This document shows positions 51,489 through 64,000 of a DNA stretch of 64,000 nt, one piece after another. Each line of letters opens with the position of its first letter. Position 1 is the stretch's first letter. The notes beneath the pieces were generated by a model. That model worked only from the letters and a program-made list of their open reading frames with translations, searched no databases and was not told where the DNA came from. The position numbers and the translations under genes are program-made. Origin of the DNA: Erwinia pyrifoliae DSM 12163. Its GTDB lineage: Bacteria; Pseudomonadota; Gammaproteobacteria; Enterobacterales; Enterobacteriaceae. The stretch spans positions 3,962,287 through 4,026,286 of the forward strand of contig NC_017390.1 of assembly GCF_000026985.1 (NCBI RefSeq), read 5' to 3'.

Positions 51489-52859
51489 TTACTTTTTCTT
51501 TTGCGGCCGCCGCCAGCTGGCGTTCAGCTGCTGCTCTTTACGATTGTAGACCAGCCCGGCAGCCGGGACATCTCGCATAATGGTGGTGCCGGCAGCAATG
51601 GTCACGCCCGCCGCCACGCTAACCGGCGCGATCAGCTGGGTATCAGAACCGACAAAGACATCATCACCGATAATCGTTTGGGATTTATTGACGCCATCGT
51701 AGTTACAGGTGATGGTACCGGCACCGATATTAACATTAGCACCGATTTCCGCATCGCCAAGATAACTGAGGTGGCCGGCCTTGGAGCCTTTACCGAGCCG
51801 CGTTTTTTTCATCTCGACAAAGTTACCAACGTGCGCGCCTTCTGCCAGCTCGCTACCGGGGCGTAAGCGGGCGAACGGCCCCACGCTGCACGCATTAGCC
51901 AGCTGCGCGTCTTCAATCACGCTATACGGGCTGATAATGCAGTCGTCGGCAATCACGCTGTTTTTGATCACGCAGCCGCTGCCGATTTTCACCCGGTTAC
52001 CGAGTTTGACGTGGCCTTCGATAATGACGTTGGTATCAATGACCACATCGCGGCCGTGCTCCAGCGTACCGCGTAAGTCGAAGCGCGCCGGATCCTGTAA
52101 CATCACGCCGGACAGCAGTAATTTTTCTGCCTGCTCAGCCTGGTAAACGCGCTCCAGCGTTGCCAGCTGCAGGCGGTTGTTGACCCCATCGGTTTCTGTG
52201 ATGCGTGCCGGATGCGCTGCCTCAATCTGACGGCCTTCCTGGTGAGCGAGCGCGATAATATCGGTGATGTAGTATTCACCCTGCGCATTGTTATTGGTCA
52301 GTTTGCTCAGCCAGCGCTTCAGATCCGCGCCACCCGCCAGCAGGATGCCGGTATTGATTTCGCCGATCGCCAGCTGTTCAGGTGCGGCATCTTTCTGCTC
52401 GACGATACCAACCACCCGGCCGTTTTCACGGATGATGCGGCCATATCCGGTCGGGTTATCAAGGCTAACCGTCAGCAGGCCGATGCCACCATCGGGTTTC
52501 ACTTCCTGCAAACGGCACAGCGTTTCGCTTGATATCAGCGGCACATCGCCGTACAGCATCAAAATGTCTTCATCATCAGCAAAGTAGGGCGCGGCCTGCT
52601 GCATCGCATGCCCCGTGCCCAACTGCTCCGCCTGCAGCACCCAGTTCAGGGACCGATCGTTGAGGGCCGTTTTCAGCAGCTCCCCCCCGTGTCCGTAAAC
52701 CAGATTAACGCGCTGCGCATTCAGCGCTTTGGCCGCGTCTATAACGTGCTGAACCATCGGTTTCCCTGCCAGTAAATGCAGCACCTTCGGCAGGTCGGAA
52801 TACATGCGGGTTCCTTTGCCAGCGGCAAGAATTACCACGCTCATCGGGCGGTTTGACAT
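51489..52859 (-). CDS. glmU: Bifunctional GlcNAc-1-P uridyltransferase / GlcN-1-P acetyltransferase
   Basis: GlmU carries out the last two steps to UDP-GlcNAc, feeding peptidoglycan and lipopolysaccharide. The 456-residue protein has an N-terminal nucleotidyltransferase domain ([21 protein letters not shown]) and a C-terminal left-handed beta-helix of hexapeptide repeats ([33 protein letters not shown]). I prefer the ATG at 52859, which has AGGA five bases upstream, over the one at 52865. glmS follows on the same strand. Confidence 0.97.
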   Translation of the reverse strand: MSNRPMSVVILAAGKGTRMYSDLPKVLHLLAGKPMVQHVIDAAKALNAQRVNLVYGHGGELLKTALNDRSLNWVLQAEQLGTGHAMQQAAPYFADDEDILMLYGDVPLISSETLCRLQEVKPDGGIGLLTVSLDNPTGYGRIIRENGRVVGIVEQKDAAPEQLAIGEINTGILLAGGADLKRWLSKLTNNNAQGEYYITDIIALAHQEGRQIEAAHPARITETDGVNNRLQLATLERVYQAEQAEKLLLSGVMLQDPARFDLRGTLEHGRDVVIDTNVIIEGHVKLGNRVKIGSGCVIKNSVIADDCIISPYSVIEDAQLANACSVGPFARLRPGSELAEGAHVGNFVEMKKTRLGKGSKAGHLSYLGDAEIGANVNIGAGTITCNYDGVNKSQTIIGDDVFVGSDTQLIAPVSVAAGVTIAAGTTIMRDVPAAGLVYNRKEQQLNASWRRPQKKK

Positions 52860-53042
52860 AGACATCCTGACTCATCTTTTATGAAATGAAAGTTAAGCGG
52901 TTTACCCCGTCAAATACTACATATTTTTCGGAAAAAAACATCTCGCGCCGGTCGCGGTGTAGCGATCACACCTATGTTTTAGCCCACCCGCCTTTGACTA
53001 TCGTCATTGCGACGGCCGGAAAACACAGCAGGTAAAAGCCAT

Positions 53043-53071
53043 AAAAAAAGCCAGTCAGTTTCCTGACTGGC
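53043..53071 (-). terminator. Terminator of the ATP synthase operon
   Basis: On the minus strand GCCAGTCAG and CTGACTGGC pair around GAAA and are followed by seven T. It lies 22 bases past the atpC stop. Confidence 0.9.
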
Positions 53072-53092
53072 CTTCTGCAACCTAAACCTGAG

Positions 53093-53512
53093 TTACATCG
53101 CGTTTTTCGTCAACTCGATCACACGCAGTTTGGCAATCGCTTTCGCCAGTTCCGCAGACGCCACCGCGAAGTCAACATCACCGTGAGAGCTGTTCATATG
53201 CGCTTCGGCTTTGCGCTTCGCTTCCAGAGCGCGAGCTTCGTCAAGATCGCTACCGCGGATCGCCGTGTCAGCCAGAACGGTAACCGCACCGGGCTGCACT
53301 TCCAGCACGCCGCCGGAGAGGTAAATCACCTCTTCTTCACCGTGCTGCTTAACGATGCGGATCATACCAGGCTTAATGGCGGTCAGGAGAGGAGCGTGGT
53401 TCGGGCGAATACCCAATTCACCTTCGCTACCTGATACCTGGATGCTTTGCACAGTACCGGAGAACATCTGCAGTTCTGCGCTGACAACGTCCAGGTGAAA
53501 AGTCATGGCCAT
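53093..53512 (-). CDS. atpC: ATP synthase epsilon subunit
   Basis: Epsilon belongs to the F1 rotor stalk and inhibits ATP hydrolysis. The 139-residue protein has the N-terminal beta-sandwich ([34 protein letters not shown]) and the C-terminal helical hairpin. GGAG stands seven bases before ATG 53512. A 146-base spacer separates it from atpD, longer than the roughly 20 bases in E. coli. Confidence 0.97.
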   Translation of the reverse strand: MAMTFHLDVVSAELQMFSGTVQSIQVSGSEGELGIRPNHAPLLTAIKPGMIRIVKQHGEEEVIYLSGGVLEVQPGAVTVLADTAIRGSDLDEARALEAKRKAEAHMNSSHGDVDFAVASAELAKAIAKLRVIELTKNAM

Positions 53513-53658
53513 AGTTAATCTCCAGTGAAACTATTCCCTTCCACCTCCAGGCTGCATGCGGGTTGGCTAACTCGTTCATCCACATCACCCGTTCGGTAAG
53601 ATGCAGATTTACGCTTTTGCTGCCCTTAATGCAGCCTGAATGATTCAGGGCTGTCTGA

Positions 53659-55077
<1,419 letters not shown>

Positions 55078-55188
55078 TTATGAAGCCGCAGCGGGGTTAG
55101 CGGTACCCGATCACCTGAATTGCTTACCAGGTCAACGCATCATGACTCGCCCCTTTACTGCCAGCGTCATCGCCTGAGCAGTACCTGG

Positions 55189-56058
55189 TTAAACCGCGGA
55201 GGCCCCCGAGACGATCTCGGTAAGTTCCTGGGTGATGCTGGCCTGACGAGCTTTGTTGTATACCAACTGCAGCTCTTTGATCAGGTTTCCGCCGTTATCG
55301 GTTGCGGCTTTCATCGCCACCATTCGCGCGGCCTGCTCGCTGGCCAGGTTTTCAACAACACCCTGGTAAACCTGAGACTCGACGTAGCGACGCAGTAACG
55401 TGTCCAGCAGCGCTTTCGGGTCGGGTTCATACAGATAGTCCCAGGTACTCTTCTTCACAACGCCTTCCGCATCATCTGCTGGCGGTAACGGCAGCAGCTG
55501 TACGATCTGTGGAGACTGAGACATGGTGTTGATAAATTTGTTGCTGACAATGTACAGCTTGTCGATTCGGCCTTCATCGTATGCCTGAAGCATGACTTTG
55601 ACCGGGCCAATCAGGTCAGACAGGGCAGGTTTATCGCCCATGCCGTTAACCTGGGCAACCACGTTGCCACCGACAGAGCCGAAGAATGACATGCCTTTGG
55701 AACCGATAATCGCCAGATCGCTCTCGACGCCTTTATCAGCCCAGGATTTCATATCCGTCAGCACTTTTTTGAACAGGTTAATGTTCAAACCACCACAAAG
55801 CCCGCGGTCGGTAGATACGACCAGATAGCCAACGCGCTTAACGTCACGCTCATCCAGGTAAGGGTGCTTGTATTCCAGATTACCTAACGCAATGTGACCA
55901 ATCACTTTGCGCATGGTCTCTGCATAAGGACGGCTGGCCGCCATGCGTTCTTGCGATTTACGCATTTTGGAGGCGGCGACCATTTCCATCGCTTTGGTGA
56001 TCTTCTGCGTGTTTTGCACGCTGCCGATCTTACTACGTATCTCTTTTGCGCCGGCCAT
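55189..56058 (-). CDS. atpG: ATP synthase gamma subunit
   Basis: Gamma is the rotating central shaft of F1. The 289-residue protein has the N-terminal helix [20 protein letters not shown] and the C-terminal helix [20 protein letters not shown] that form the coiled coil, with a Rossmann-like middle. Length is normal. It lies between atpA and atpD. Confidence 0.98.
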   Translation of the reverse strand: MAGAKEIRSKIGSVQNTQKITKAMEMVAASKMRKSQERMAASRPYAETMRKVIGHIALGNLEYKHPYLDERDVKRVGYLVVSTDRGLCGGLNINLFKKVLTDMKSWADKGVESDLAIIGSKGMSFFGSVGGNVVAQVNGMGDKPALSDLIGPVKVMLQAYDEGRIDKLYIVSNKFINTMSQSPQIVQLLPLPPADDAEGVVKKSTWDYLYEPDPKALLDTLLRRYVESQVYQGVVENLASEQAARMVAMKAATDNGGNLIKELQLVYNKARQASITQELTEIVSGASAV

Positions 56059-56112
56059 AAGCTTCTCCTCAAAGCCTTGCGGCCTGCCCCCTAAGGGACA
56101 AGCCGCCAGACA

Positions 56113-57654
56113 TTACCAGGACTGGGTTGCTTTAAACGTTTCGAGGAGGCCTTTCAGCTTCTCTTCGATTTCGCCGTTATAGTTACCAGACTGGTTGATA
56201 TCAGCCATCAGCTCTGCATGATCGCGATCCGCATAAGCCAGCAGTGCCGCTTCGAAGCTACCGATTTTCGCCAGTTCGACGTCATTCAGAAAGCCACGCT
56301 CGGCGGCAAACAGCACCAGACCCTGTTGCGCTACGGACATTGGCGCATACTGTTTCTGTTTCAGCAGTTCGGTCACTTTCTGACCGTGGCTCAGCTGTTT
56401 GCGGGTTGCTTCATCCAGATCGGAAGCGAACTGAGAGAACGCTGCCAGCTCACGATACTGTGCCAGCGCGGTACGAATACCGCCGGACAGTTTCTTGATG
56501 ATCTTAGTCTGAGCAGCACCACCCACACGAGAAACGGAGATACCCGGGTTAACCGCCGGACGAATACCGGAGTTAAACAGGTTGGTTTCCAGGAAGATCT
56601 GACCGTCGGTAATCGAGATTACGTTGGTTGGAACGAACGCAGAAACGTCACCCGCCTGGGTTTCGATGATCGGCAGAGCCGTCAGTGAACCGGTTTTACC
56701 TTTCACTTCACCGTTGGTAAAACGCTCAACGTAGTCGGCGCTCACGCGGGAAGCACGCTCCAGCAGACGGGAGTGGAGGTAGAACACGTCGCCAGGGAAT
56801 GCTTCACGGCCCGGTGGACGGCGCAGCAGCAGAGAAACCTGACGGTAAGCAACAGCCTGTTTGGACAGGTCATCGTATACGATCAGCGCGTCTTCGCCAC
56901 GGTCACGGAAGTATTCGCCCATCGCGCAACCGGCATAAGGCGCCAGGTATTGCAGCGCGGCAGACTCAGATGCGGTCGCCACCACCACGATGGTGTTAGC
57001 CAGCGCGTTGTGCTCTTCCAGCTTGCGCACCACGTTAGCGATGGTAGAAGCCTTCTGGCCGATGGCCACGTACACACATTTGATGCCGGAATCGCGCTGG
57101 TTGATGATGGCATCGATCGCCATCGCGGTTTTACCGGTCTGACGGTCACCGATGATCAGCTCACGCTGGCCACGGCCGATTGGAATCATCGCATCAACAG
57201 ATTTGTAGCCGGTCTGAACCGGCTGATCGACAGACTGCCTGTCGATAACGCCGGGAGCAATCACTTCGATCGGTGAGAAACCGTCGTTGTCGATAGCGCC
57301 TTTACCGTCGATAGGTGCACCCAGGGTGTTCACCACGCGGCCCAGCAGGCCACGGCCAACCGGAACTTCGAGGATACGGCCAGTACACTTCACCGTCATG
57401 CCTTCGGCGAGGTCAGCGTATGGACCCATCACCACGGCACCTACGGAGTCGCGCTCCAGGTTCAGTGCGATTGCGTAACGGTTGCCCGGCAGGGCAATCA
57501 TCTCACCCTGCATCACATCGGCCAGGCCGTGTACGCGGATGATGCCGTCACTTACAGAAACGATAGTACCTTCGTTGTGAGCTTCGCTCACTACATTGAA
57601 CTGAGCAATGCGCTGCTTGATCAGTTCGCTGATTTCGGTGGAATTCAGTTGCAT
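56113..57654 (-). CDS. atpA: ATP synthase alpha subunit
   Basis: Alpha alternates with beta in the F1 hexamer and holds regulatory nucleotide sites. The 513-residue protein has Walker [16 protein letters not shown] and the alpha/beta signature [14 protein letters not shown], whose Arg reaches the catalytic site of beta. Its start [17 protein letters not shown] is typical. Confidence 0.99.
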
Positions 57655-57668
57655 ATGCTCCAGTCCCC

Positions 57669-58202
57669 TTAAGACTGCAAGACGTCTGCGAGGCGTTCAA
57701 GACGACCGCGTACGCTGCCGTCAATGACCATATCACCCGCACGGATGATTACGCCTGCCATTACAGACTTATCAATTTTGCAATTCAGCTTAACTTTGCG
57801 TGACAGACGTTTTTCCATCGCGGCGCTAATTTTAGCCAGCTGTACGTCACTCAGTGTTGTGGAAGAGATAACCTCAACCTCGGCGGTCGCATCATGTGCG
57901 GCACGCAGTTGGATGAACTGTTCCAGAACAGCGGTAAGCGTGGGTAAACGTCCGTTTTCAGCCATGACCTTAATCAGGTTCTGACCGGCTTCGTCGAGTT
58001 GGTCACCACAAATCGCGATGAATGTTTCAGACAACGCTTCCGGCGCCAGTGCGCCGGAAAGGAGATCTGTCATCTGTTCATTGCTTGCCACCGAGGCGGC
58101 AAACGCCAGCATCTGCTGCCAGCGATCGACACGTTGATGCTCAACAGCAAAGTCAAAAGCTGCTTTGGCGTAGGGGCGAGCTACAGTGGTAAATTCAGAC
58201 AT
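57669..58202 (-). CDS. atpH: ATP synthase delta subunit
   Basis: Delta joins F1 to the peripheral stalk. The 177-residue protein has the helical N-terminal domain ([18 protein letters not shown]) and the conserved C-terminal region [20 protein letters not shown]. It lies 14 bases before atpA and 14 after atpF. Confidence 0.98.
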
Positions 58203-58216
58203 CAGCCCCTCCCTCC

Positions 58217-58687
58217 TTACAGTTCAGCGACCAGTTTATCTACGATGTCGCTGTTAGCAGCTTCATCCACGGAACGTTCAATGATTTTCTCGGCGCCGGC
58301 AACAGCCAACATCGCGACCTGCTTGCGCAACTCTTCACGAGCACGTTTGCGTTCGGCGTCAATTTCAGCCTGCGCTTGGGTGACGATCTTGTTACGTTCT
58401 TGCTCAGCCTCTGCTTTGGCTTCGTCCAGGATCTGCGCGCGGCGTTTGTTCGCCTGCTCGATGATGACCTGAGCGTCGTCCTTCGCTTTTTTCAGCCGAT
58501 CGGTCGCACTCGCCTGTGCGAGATCCAAATCTTTCTTGGCACGTTCAGCGGAAGCAAGGCCGTCGGCAACTTCTTTCTGGCGCTTTTCGATAGCGGCCAT
58601 AAGCGGCGGCCATACGTACTTCATGCAGAACGCTACAAACAGGATGAACGCGATAGCCTGGCCGAGGATTGTTGCGTTAATGTTCAC
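58217..58687 (-). CDS. atpF: ATP synthase b subunit
   Basis: Subunit b forms the dimeric peripheral stalk. The 156-residue protein has one N-terminal membrane helix ([20 protein letters not shown]) followed by a long charged coiled coil rich in Ala, Lys and Glu. It starts MNINATI. Length equals that of E. coli. Confidence 0.98.
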   Translation of the reverse strand: MNINATILGQAIAFILFVAFCMKYVWPPLMAAIEKRQKEVADGLASAERAKKDLDLAQASATDRLKKAKDDAQVIIEQANKRRAQILDEAKAEAEQERNKIVTQAQAEIDAERKRAREELRKQVAMLAVAGAEKIIERSVDEAANSDIVDKLVAEL

Positions 58688-58734
58688 AGCACAATGCCTC
58701 TTGTTAATTTAACTTTTTCTGCCGCAGTGACTTA

Positions 58735-59051
<317 letters not shown>

Positions 59052-59083
59052 TCAGTTAAAACGCAGTAGTGTTGAGAAAAGTA

Positions 59084-60291
<1,208 letters not shown>

Positions 60292-61022
60292 GACGTTGAA
60301 ACTCTCCTGCCCGGCTTAGGGTATGCCGCGTGTCGCATTAATTTGCCTTAGCTCGTTTGAGTAAGGCGGCAAAAACCGTGCAAATTATACGGTGCGCACC
60401 TGTGATTTCAATCGATAAGTAGTGAAAAGGTGAACAATTATTTAATTTTCTTTCTGGCGGCTCGTTTTTCAAAAGCCAGAACAACGGCAATGAGTGGTTT
60501 TTTTTCTGCAATTCGAGCCTTTTCTTGCACATAAATCGTGCCCACGATCACAAATTGGTAATATCATGATGCGATAATAAGCAACGCAATAACTCAACAT
60601 TAATAGTGAATCCAATAAAAAACATTAACAATCATAAGCATAAAGAGTGATTCTCTGAAAATGCTATGTTCCTTTGAAAAAAAAGCTTCTGTTGACTTTT
60701 GTAGCAAACATTTAACACAGAAAAGTCATTACTCACGCCAGGTTAATATCCCATTTATATTTTCATAAGTGACCATAAGCAGGTGAAAACGACCGAAAAA
60801 AATGAGCAGGGTGCTAATAGAATGTAAAATCCCGGTTAAATATAACAGGAGTGTTCAGATAATTTCTGCCGGATAGCAGAATCTGAGAGTCATTTCACAG
60901 CCGGGTAATTTTTTGTAGAAAGCCAAATCCCCCTTAAGGTATTCGCCTTAAGGGCCAGAATCAGCAGAAGTTGGACTTAACACCGCAAGCACTGCACAGG
61001 CTGGCGGGTGTTTATCGGTGGT
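60292..61022. other. Spacer between rsmG and atpI with the atp promoter region
   Basis: This AT-rich gap of 731 bases must carry the atp operon promoter, which I cannot place with confidence. A perfect 9-bp hairpin lies near its right end (60931-60954). I see no gene. Confidence 0.5.
60931..60954 (-). terminator. Hairpin downstream of rsmG
   Basis: CCCTTAAGG and CCTTAAGGG pair perfectly across a six-base loop, 69 bases past the rsmG stop. No clear T-run follows on the minus strand, so its role as terminator is uncertain. Confidence 0.5.
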
Positions 61023-61649
61023 TCAACAATCTGTCACAGGGGCAATAATCACCAGATGCCGCTCGCCTTCCAACTGCGGGACGGTTAACGGACTGATTTT
61101 TTCTACCCTGAAACCTGCAGGCAGCGCCGCGATTTCATCTTCGGGCAGCACGCCTTTTAAGGCGTAAAACCGCCCCTGCTGGCCCGGTAAATGGTGGCAC
61201 CAGCTGACCATATCAGTGAGTGAGGCAAATGCCCGGCTAATCACGCCATCAAACGGCGGTTCGCCTGCAAAGTCTTCTACCCTACTCTGCACCGGCGTAA
61301 TGTTTGCAAGCTTAAGCTCGTGCTGAACCTGTTTCAGGAAGCGTACACGCTTGCCCAGGCTATCCAGCAGGGTGAAGTGCGCCTGCGGGCGCACAATCGC
61401 CAAAGGTACGCCCGGCAGGCCAGGGCCGGTGCCGACGTCGATAAATCGGTCGCCGACCAGATGCGGTTCCACCACGATGCTATCGAGAATATGGCGTACC
61501 AGCATCTGCTGCGGATCGCGCACCGAGGTCAGGTTGTAAGCCTTATTCCATTTGTGCAGCATTCCGACATAACCGACCAGCTGCTGTTTCTGACTATCGG
61601 ACAGGGGAATACCTGCACTTTTAAGTAATATCGAAAGTTGACTAATCAT
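61023..61649 (-). CDS. rsmG: 16S rRNA (guanine-527-N7) methyltransferase
   Basis: RsmG methylates G527 of 16S rRNA using S-adenosylmethionine. The 208-residue protein has the SAM motif [16 protein letters not shown] near residue 75 and the acidic ligand region [16 protein letters not shown]. It begins four bases inside the end of mnmG, so the two are coupled, as in E. coli. Confidence 0.98.
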   Translation of the reverse strand: MISQLSILLKSAGIPLSDSQKQQLVGYVGMLHKWNKAYNLTSVRDPQQMLVRHILDSIVVEPHLVGDRFIDVGTGPGLPGVPLAIVRPQAHFTLLDSLGKRVRFLKQVQHELKLANITPVQSRVEDFAGEPPFDGVISRAFASLTDMVSWCHHLPGQQGRFYALKGVLPEDEIAALPAGFRVEKISPLTVPQLEGERHLVIIAPVTDC

Positions 61650-63535
61650 GCACTTTTACGCAACAGGCCCTGTTTTTTAAGATAAATAAGCAGAATTGAG
61701 ATCGCCGCCGGCGTAATGCCAGAAATACGCGATGCCTGACCAATTGAACCCGGTTTACTCTCGTTGAGTTTGGCAATCGCCTCATTGGACAGTCCGCTGA
61801 CCTGCTGATAATCCAGATCGACGGGTAGCGCCGTATTTTCATTGCGCAGCTGTCTGTCGATCTCTTCCTGCTGACGGGCAATATAGCCTTCATATTTGAC
61901 CTGGATTTCAACCTGTTCCGCCGCTTGCGCATCGGCCAGAGCCGGAGCGAAGTGGCTCAGAGTCATCAGCTGCTGATAGGTCATTTCCGGACGACGCAGC
62001 AGGTCTTCGCCGCTGGCCTCTTTGGTCAGGGCAGCACTGATAACGCTGTTAACGTCAGCCACGCATTCTGATTTAGGGTGTACCCAGATATCACGCAGGC
62101 GCTGGCGCTCCTGTTCAATGCTTTCCAGCTTCTCATTGAAGCGCGCCCAGCGGGCATCATCGACCAGGCCCAGCTCGCGTCCGGCAGCGGTCAGTCGCAG
62201 ATCGGCGTTATCTTCGCGCAACATCAGGCGATATTCCGCGCGCGAGGTGAACATGCGGTACGGCTCTTTGGTGCCGAGGGTACAGAGATCGTCCACCAGC
62301 ACCCCGAGATAGGCCTGATCGCGCCGTGGCGCCCAGCTCTCTTTGTCCGCCGAGAGACGGCCGGCATTCAGGCCAGCCAGCAGCCCCTGTGCCGCAGCTT
62401 CTTCGTAGCCGGTGGTACCGTTGATCTGTCCGGCAAAGAACAGACCCTGAATGTATTTGCTTTCAAGCGTTGGTTTGAGATCGCGCGGATCGAAAAAATC
62501 GTATTCGATGGCATAGCCCGGACGGACGATTTTTGCATTTTCCATGCCGTGCATGGAACGGACGATTTGCATTTGCACATCAAACGGCAGGCTGGTGGAG
62601 ATGCCATTAGGATAGATTTCGTTGCTGGTTAGCCCTTCCGGCTCCAGGAAGATCTGGTGCGCATTACGATCGGCAAAGCGCATGACTTTGTCTTCGATTG
62701 ACGGGCAGTAACGTGGGCCGATCCCTTCAATCACGCCGGCATACATCGGGCTGCGGTCGAGGTTATTACGGATAACCTCATGGGTTTTTTCGTTGGTGTA
62801 GGTGATATAGCAAGGCACCTGCTGTGGGTGCTGGCGCACATCACCCATAAACGAGAAGACCGGTAGAGGGTTATCGCCGTGTTGCGGAGCCAGCAGGCTG
62901 AAATCGATCGTGCGGGCATCAATACGCGGTGGAGTACCGGTTTTCAGGCGACCGACGCGCAGCGGCAGTTCACGCAAACGGCGCGACAGGGGAATTGACG
63001 GCGGATCGCCTGCACGGCCACCGCTGTAATTATCCATGCCGATATGAATTTTGCCATCCAGGAAGGTTCCGACGGTTAATACCACGGCTTTGGCACGGAA
63101 CTTCAGACCCATCTGGGTCACTGCGCCAACCACACGATCGTTTTCCACCAGCAGATCTTCAACTGCCTGCTGGAAGATCATCAGGTTAGGTTGATTCTCC
63201 AGTGCGGTGCGTACCGCCTGACGGTATAACACGCGATCGGCCTGAGCACGAGTGGCACGAACGGCCGGTCCTTTACTGGCGTTTAGTATCCTAAACTGAA
63301 TACCCGCTTGGTCAATAGCGTGGCCCATCAGGCCGCCCAGCGCATCCACTTCTTTAACCAGATGTCCTTTCCCAATACCACCAATTGCCGGGTTACAGGA
63401 CATCTGTCCCAGCGTATCGATGTTATGCGTTAACAGCAGGGTTTGTTGACCCATACGAGCAGCGGCCATGGCGGCTTCTGTCCCCGCATGACCACCACCG
63501 ATAACGATGACGTCAAAAGGATCTGGATAAAACAT
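61646..63535 (-). CDS. mnmG: tRNA uridine 5-carboxymethylaminomethyl modification enzyme MnmG
   Basis: MnmG is the FAD-dependent partner of MnmE in wobble-uridine modification. The 629-residue protein has the FAD motif [20 protein letters not shown] at the N-terminus, the signatures [12 protein letters not shown] and [21 protein letters not shown] (near residues 270 and 365), and the C-terminal helical MnmE-binding domain. Its start lies about 90 bases from the left edge of oriC, the standard enterobacterial layout. Confidence 0.99.
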   Translation of the reverse strand: MFYPDPFDVIVIGGGHAGTEAAMAAARMGQQTLLLTHNIDTLGQMSCNPAIGGIGKGHLVKEVDALGGLMGHAIDQAGIQFRILNASKGPAVRATRAQADRVLYRQAVRTALENQPNLMIFQQAVEDLLVENDRVVGAVTQMGLKFRAKAVVLTVGTFLDGKIHIGMDNYSGGRAGDPPSIPLSRRLRELPLRVGRLKTGTPPRIDARTIDFSLLAPQHGDNPLPVFSFMGDVRQHPQQVPCYITYTNEKTHEVIRNNLDRSPMYAGVIEGIGPRYCPSIEDKVMRFADRNAHQIFLEPEGLTSNEIYPNGISTSLPFDVQMQIVRSMHGMENAKIVRPGYAIEYDFFDPRDLKPTLESKYIQGLFFAGQINGTTGYEEAAAQGLLAGLNAGRLSADKESWAPRRDQAYLGVLVDDLCTLGTKEPYRMFTSRAEYRLMLREDNADLRLTAAGRELGLVDDARWARFNEKLESIEQERQRLRDIWVHPKSECVADVNSVISAALTKEASGEDLLRRPEMTYQQLMTLSHFAPALADAQAAEQVEIQVKYEGYIARQQEEIDRQLRNENTALPVDLDYQQVSGLSNEAIAKLNESKPGSIGQASRISGITPAAISILLIYLKKQGLLRKSA

Positions 63536-63619
63536 GGTACTGCACCTCGCGGCTTGTGCGAATTAAGGGATGTTGCTGAGGGCGTGGATTCTACTCAACT
63601 TTAGACGATGGGGAAAGCA

Positions 63620-63890
63620 TCGGGATCTTCGTGTATTAAAAAGAAGATCTTTTTTATTTAGAGATCTCTTTATTAGATCTTCTATTAGGATCGACGATCT
63701 CTGTGGATAAGCCGGTTTTACTGATAACGATCAACTTATTAGAGACGATCGTTAGCTGTTAACGATCGGTGATCCTGAACCGTATAAGCTGGGATCTAAA
63801 TGGCATGTTATGCACAGGCTCAGGGAGGATGCCAGGTTGTTATTGGGATAATAACCGGTTTTCACCCGGTAGTTAGCCATGTTATCCACA
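63620..63890. other. oriC: Chromosomal replication origin oriC
   Basis: The segment reads like E. coli oriC. Three AT-rich 13-mers begin at 63646, 63663 and 63676, each starting GATCT. DnaA boxes follow: R1 TGTGGATAA at 63702-63710, an R2-like TTATGCACA at 63808-63816, an R3-like TTGGGATAA at 63843-63851 and R4 TTATCCACA at 63882-63890. Eleven GATC sites lie between 63624 and 63796, for SeqA and Dam control. mnmG lies to the left, as expected; mioC should begin beyond the right edge. Bases 63891-64000 hold no gene that I can support. Confidence 0.96.
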
Positions 63891-64000
63891 GAAAAAGGCG
63901 TAAAAAAGCCGCTAAAAAGCGAAATATTTACAAAACCCGGCATGGGAAACGGAGATTTCAGGGGGATCGGAAAGACGATCGCTGACCGATCCTCACCGCT

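Noticed and set aside
63891..64000. End of mioC to the right of oriC
   Set aside because: I could not match the minus-strand translation to the MioC C-terminus within the last 110 bases.

Overview
The window is chromosomal DNA of a gammaproteobacterium of the order Enterobacterales. Most likely it is an Erwinia or close Erwiniaceae relative: the core proteins read as near copies of the E. coli ones, a kgu (2-ketogluconate) locus carries an inserted effector-like gene, and ibpA stands alone without ibpB. The genus is an inference. The right half is the classic replication-origin neighbourhood. It runs gyrB-recF-dnaN-dnaA (minus strand), rpmH-rnpA-yidD-yidC-mnmE (plus), adeP, the phosphate operon pstSCAB-phoU, glmUS, the ATP synthase operon atpIBEFHAGDC and rsmG-mnmG. 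oriC itself lies at about 63620-63890, with readable DnaA boxes, three AT-rich 13-mers and eleven GATC sites.

The left third (1-28 kb) is more varied. It holds a short CadC/ToxR-type winged-helix regulator, a ribose-type sugar ABC transporter, sodA, a class-III aminotransferase divergent from a DeoR regulator with a direct-repeat operator candidate, fdhD and fdhE without fdoGHI between them, a yibF-like GST and tag. The kgu locus follows: ptxS-like regulator, then kguE-kguK-kguT-ghrB, with a PtxS-type palindrome in front of kguE. An AT-rich insertion between ptxS and kguE encodes a YopH-like protein tyrosine phosphatase. It carries a complete active domain (WPD, HCRAGVGRTG and QTDEQ motifs) followed by a second YopH-like domain whose catalytic Cys and Arg are lost. 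This tandem active/pseudo-phosphatase architecture is the most unusual thing I see. Next come a Ser-rich orphan gene, a periplasmic DUF4432 protein, avtA, and an AT-rich pair: a lysozyme/transglycosylase-like protein and a DUF2645 membrane protein that resembles an effector-immunity module and looks damaged. ibpA, yidQ, yidR and yidA follow.

Mobile-element traces are a 501-bp internally deleted IS1-family copy upstream of gyrB, a lone insA-like gene beside adeP, an MFS transporter pseudogene next to phoU, and an orphan phage ogr/delta activator plus a holin between pstS and glmS. Several reading frames show single-base problems (fdhE 3' end, phosphopantetheinyl transferase 5' end, lysozyme-like gene 5' end). 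These are either real decay or base-call errors.

Functionally the window combines replication initiation, translation and membrane-protein biogenesis, phosphate uptake, cell-wall precursor synthesis and energy conservation with accessory sugar catabolism and probable host-interaction or competition genes.
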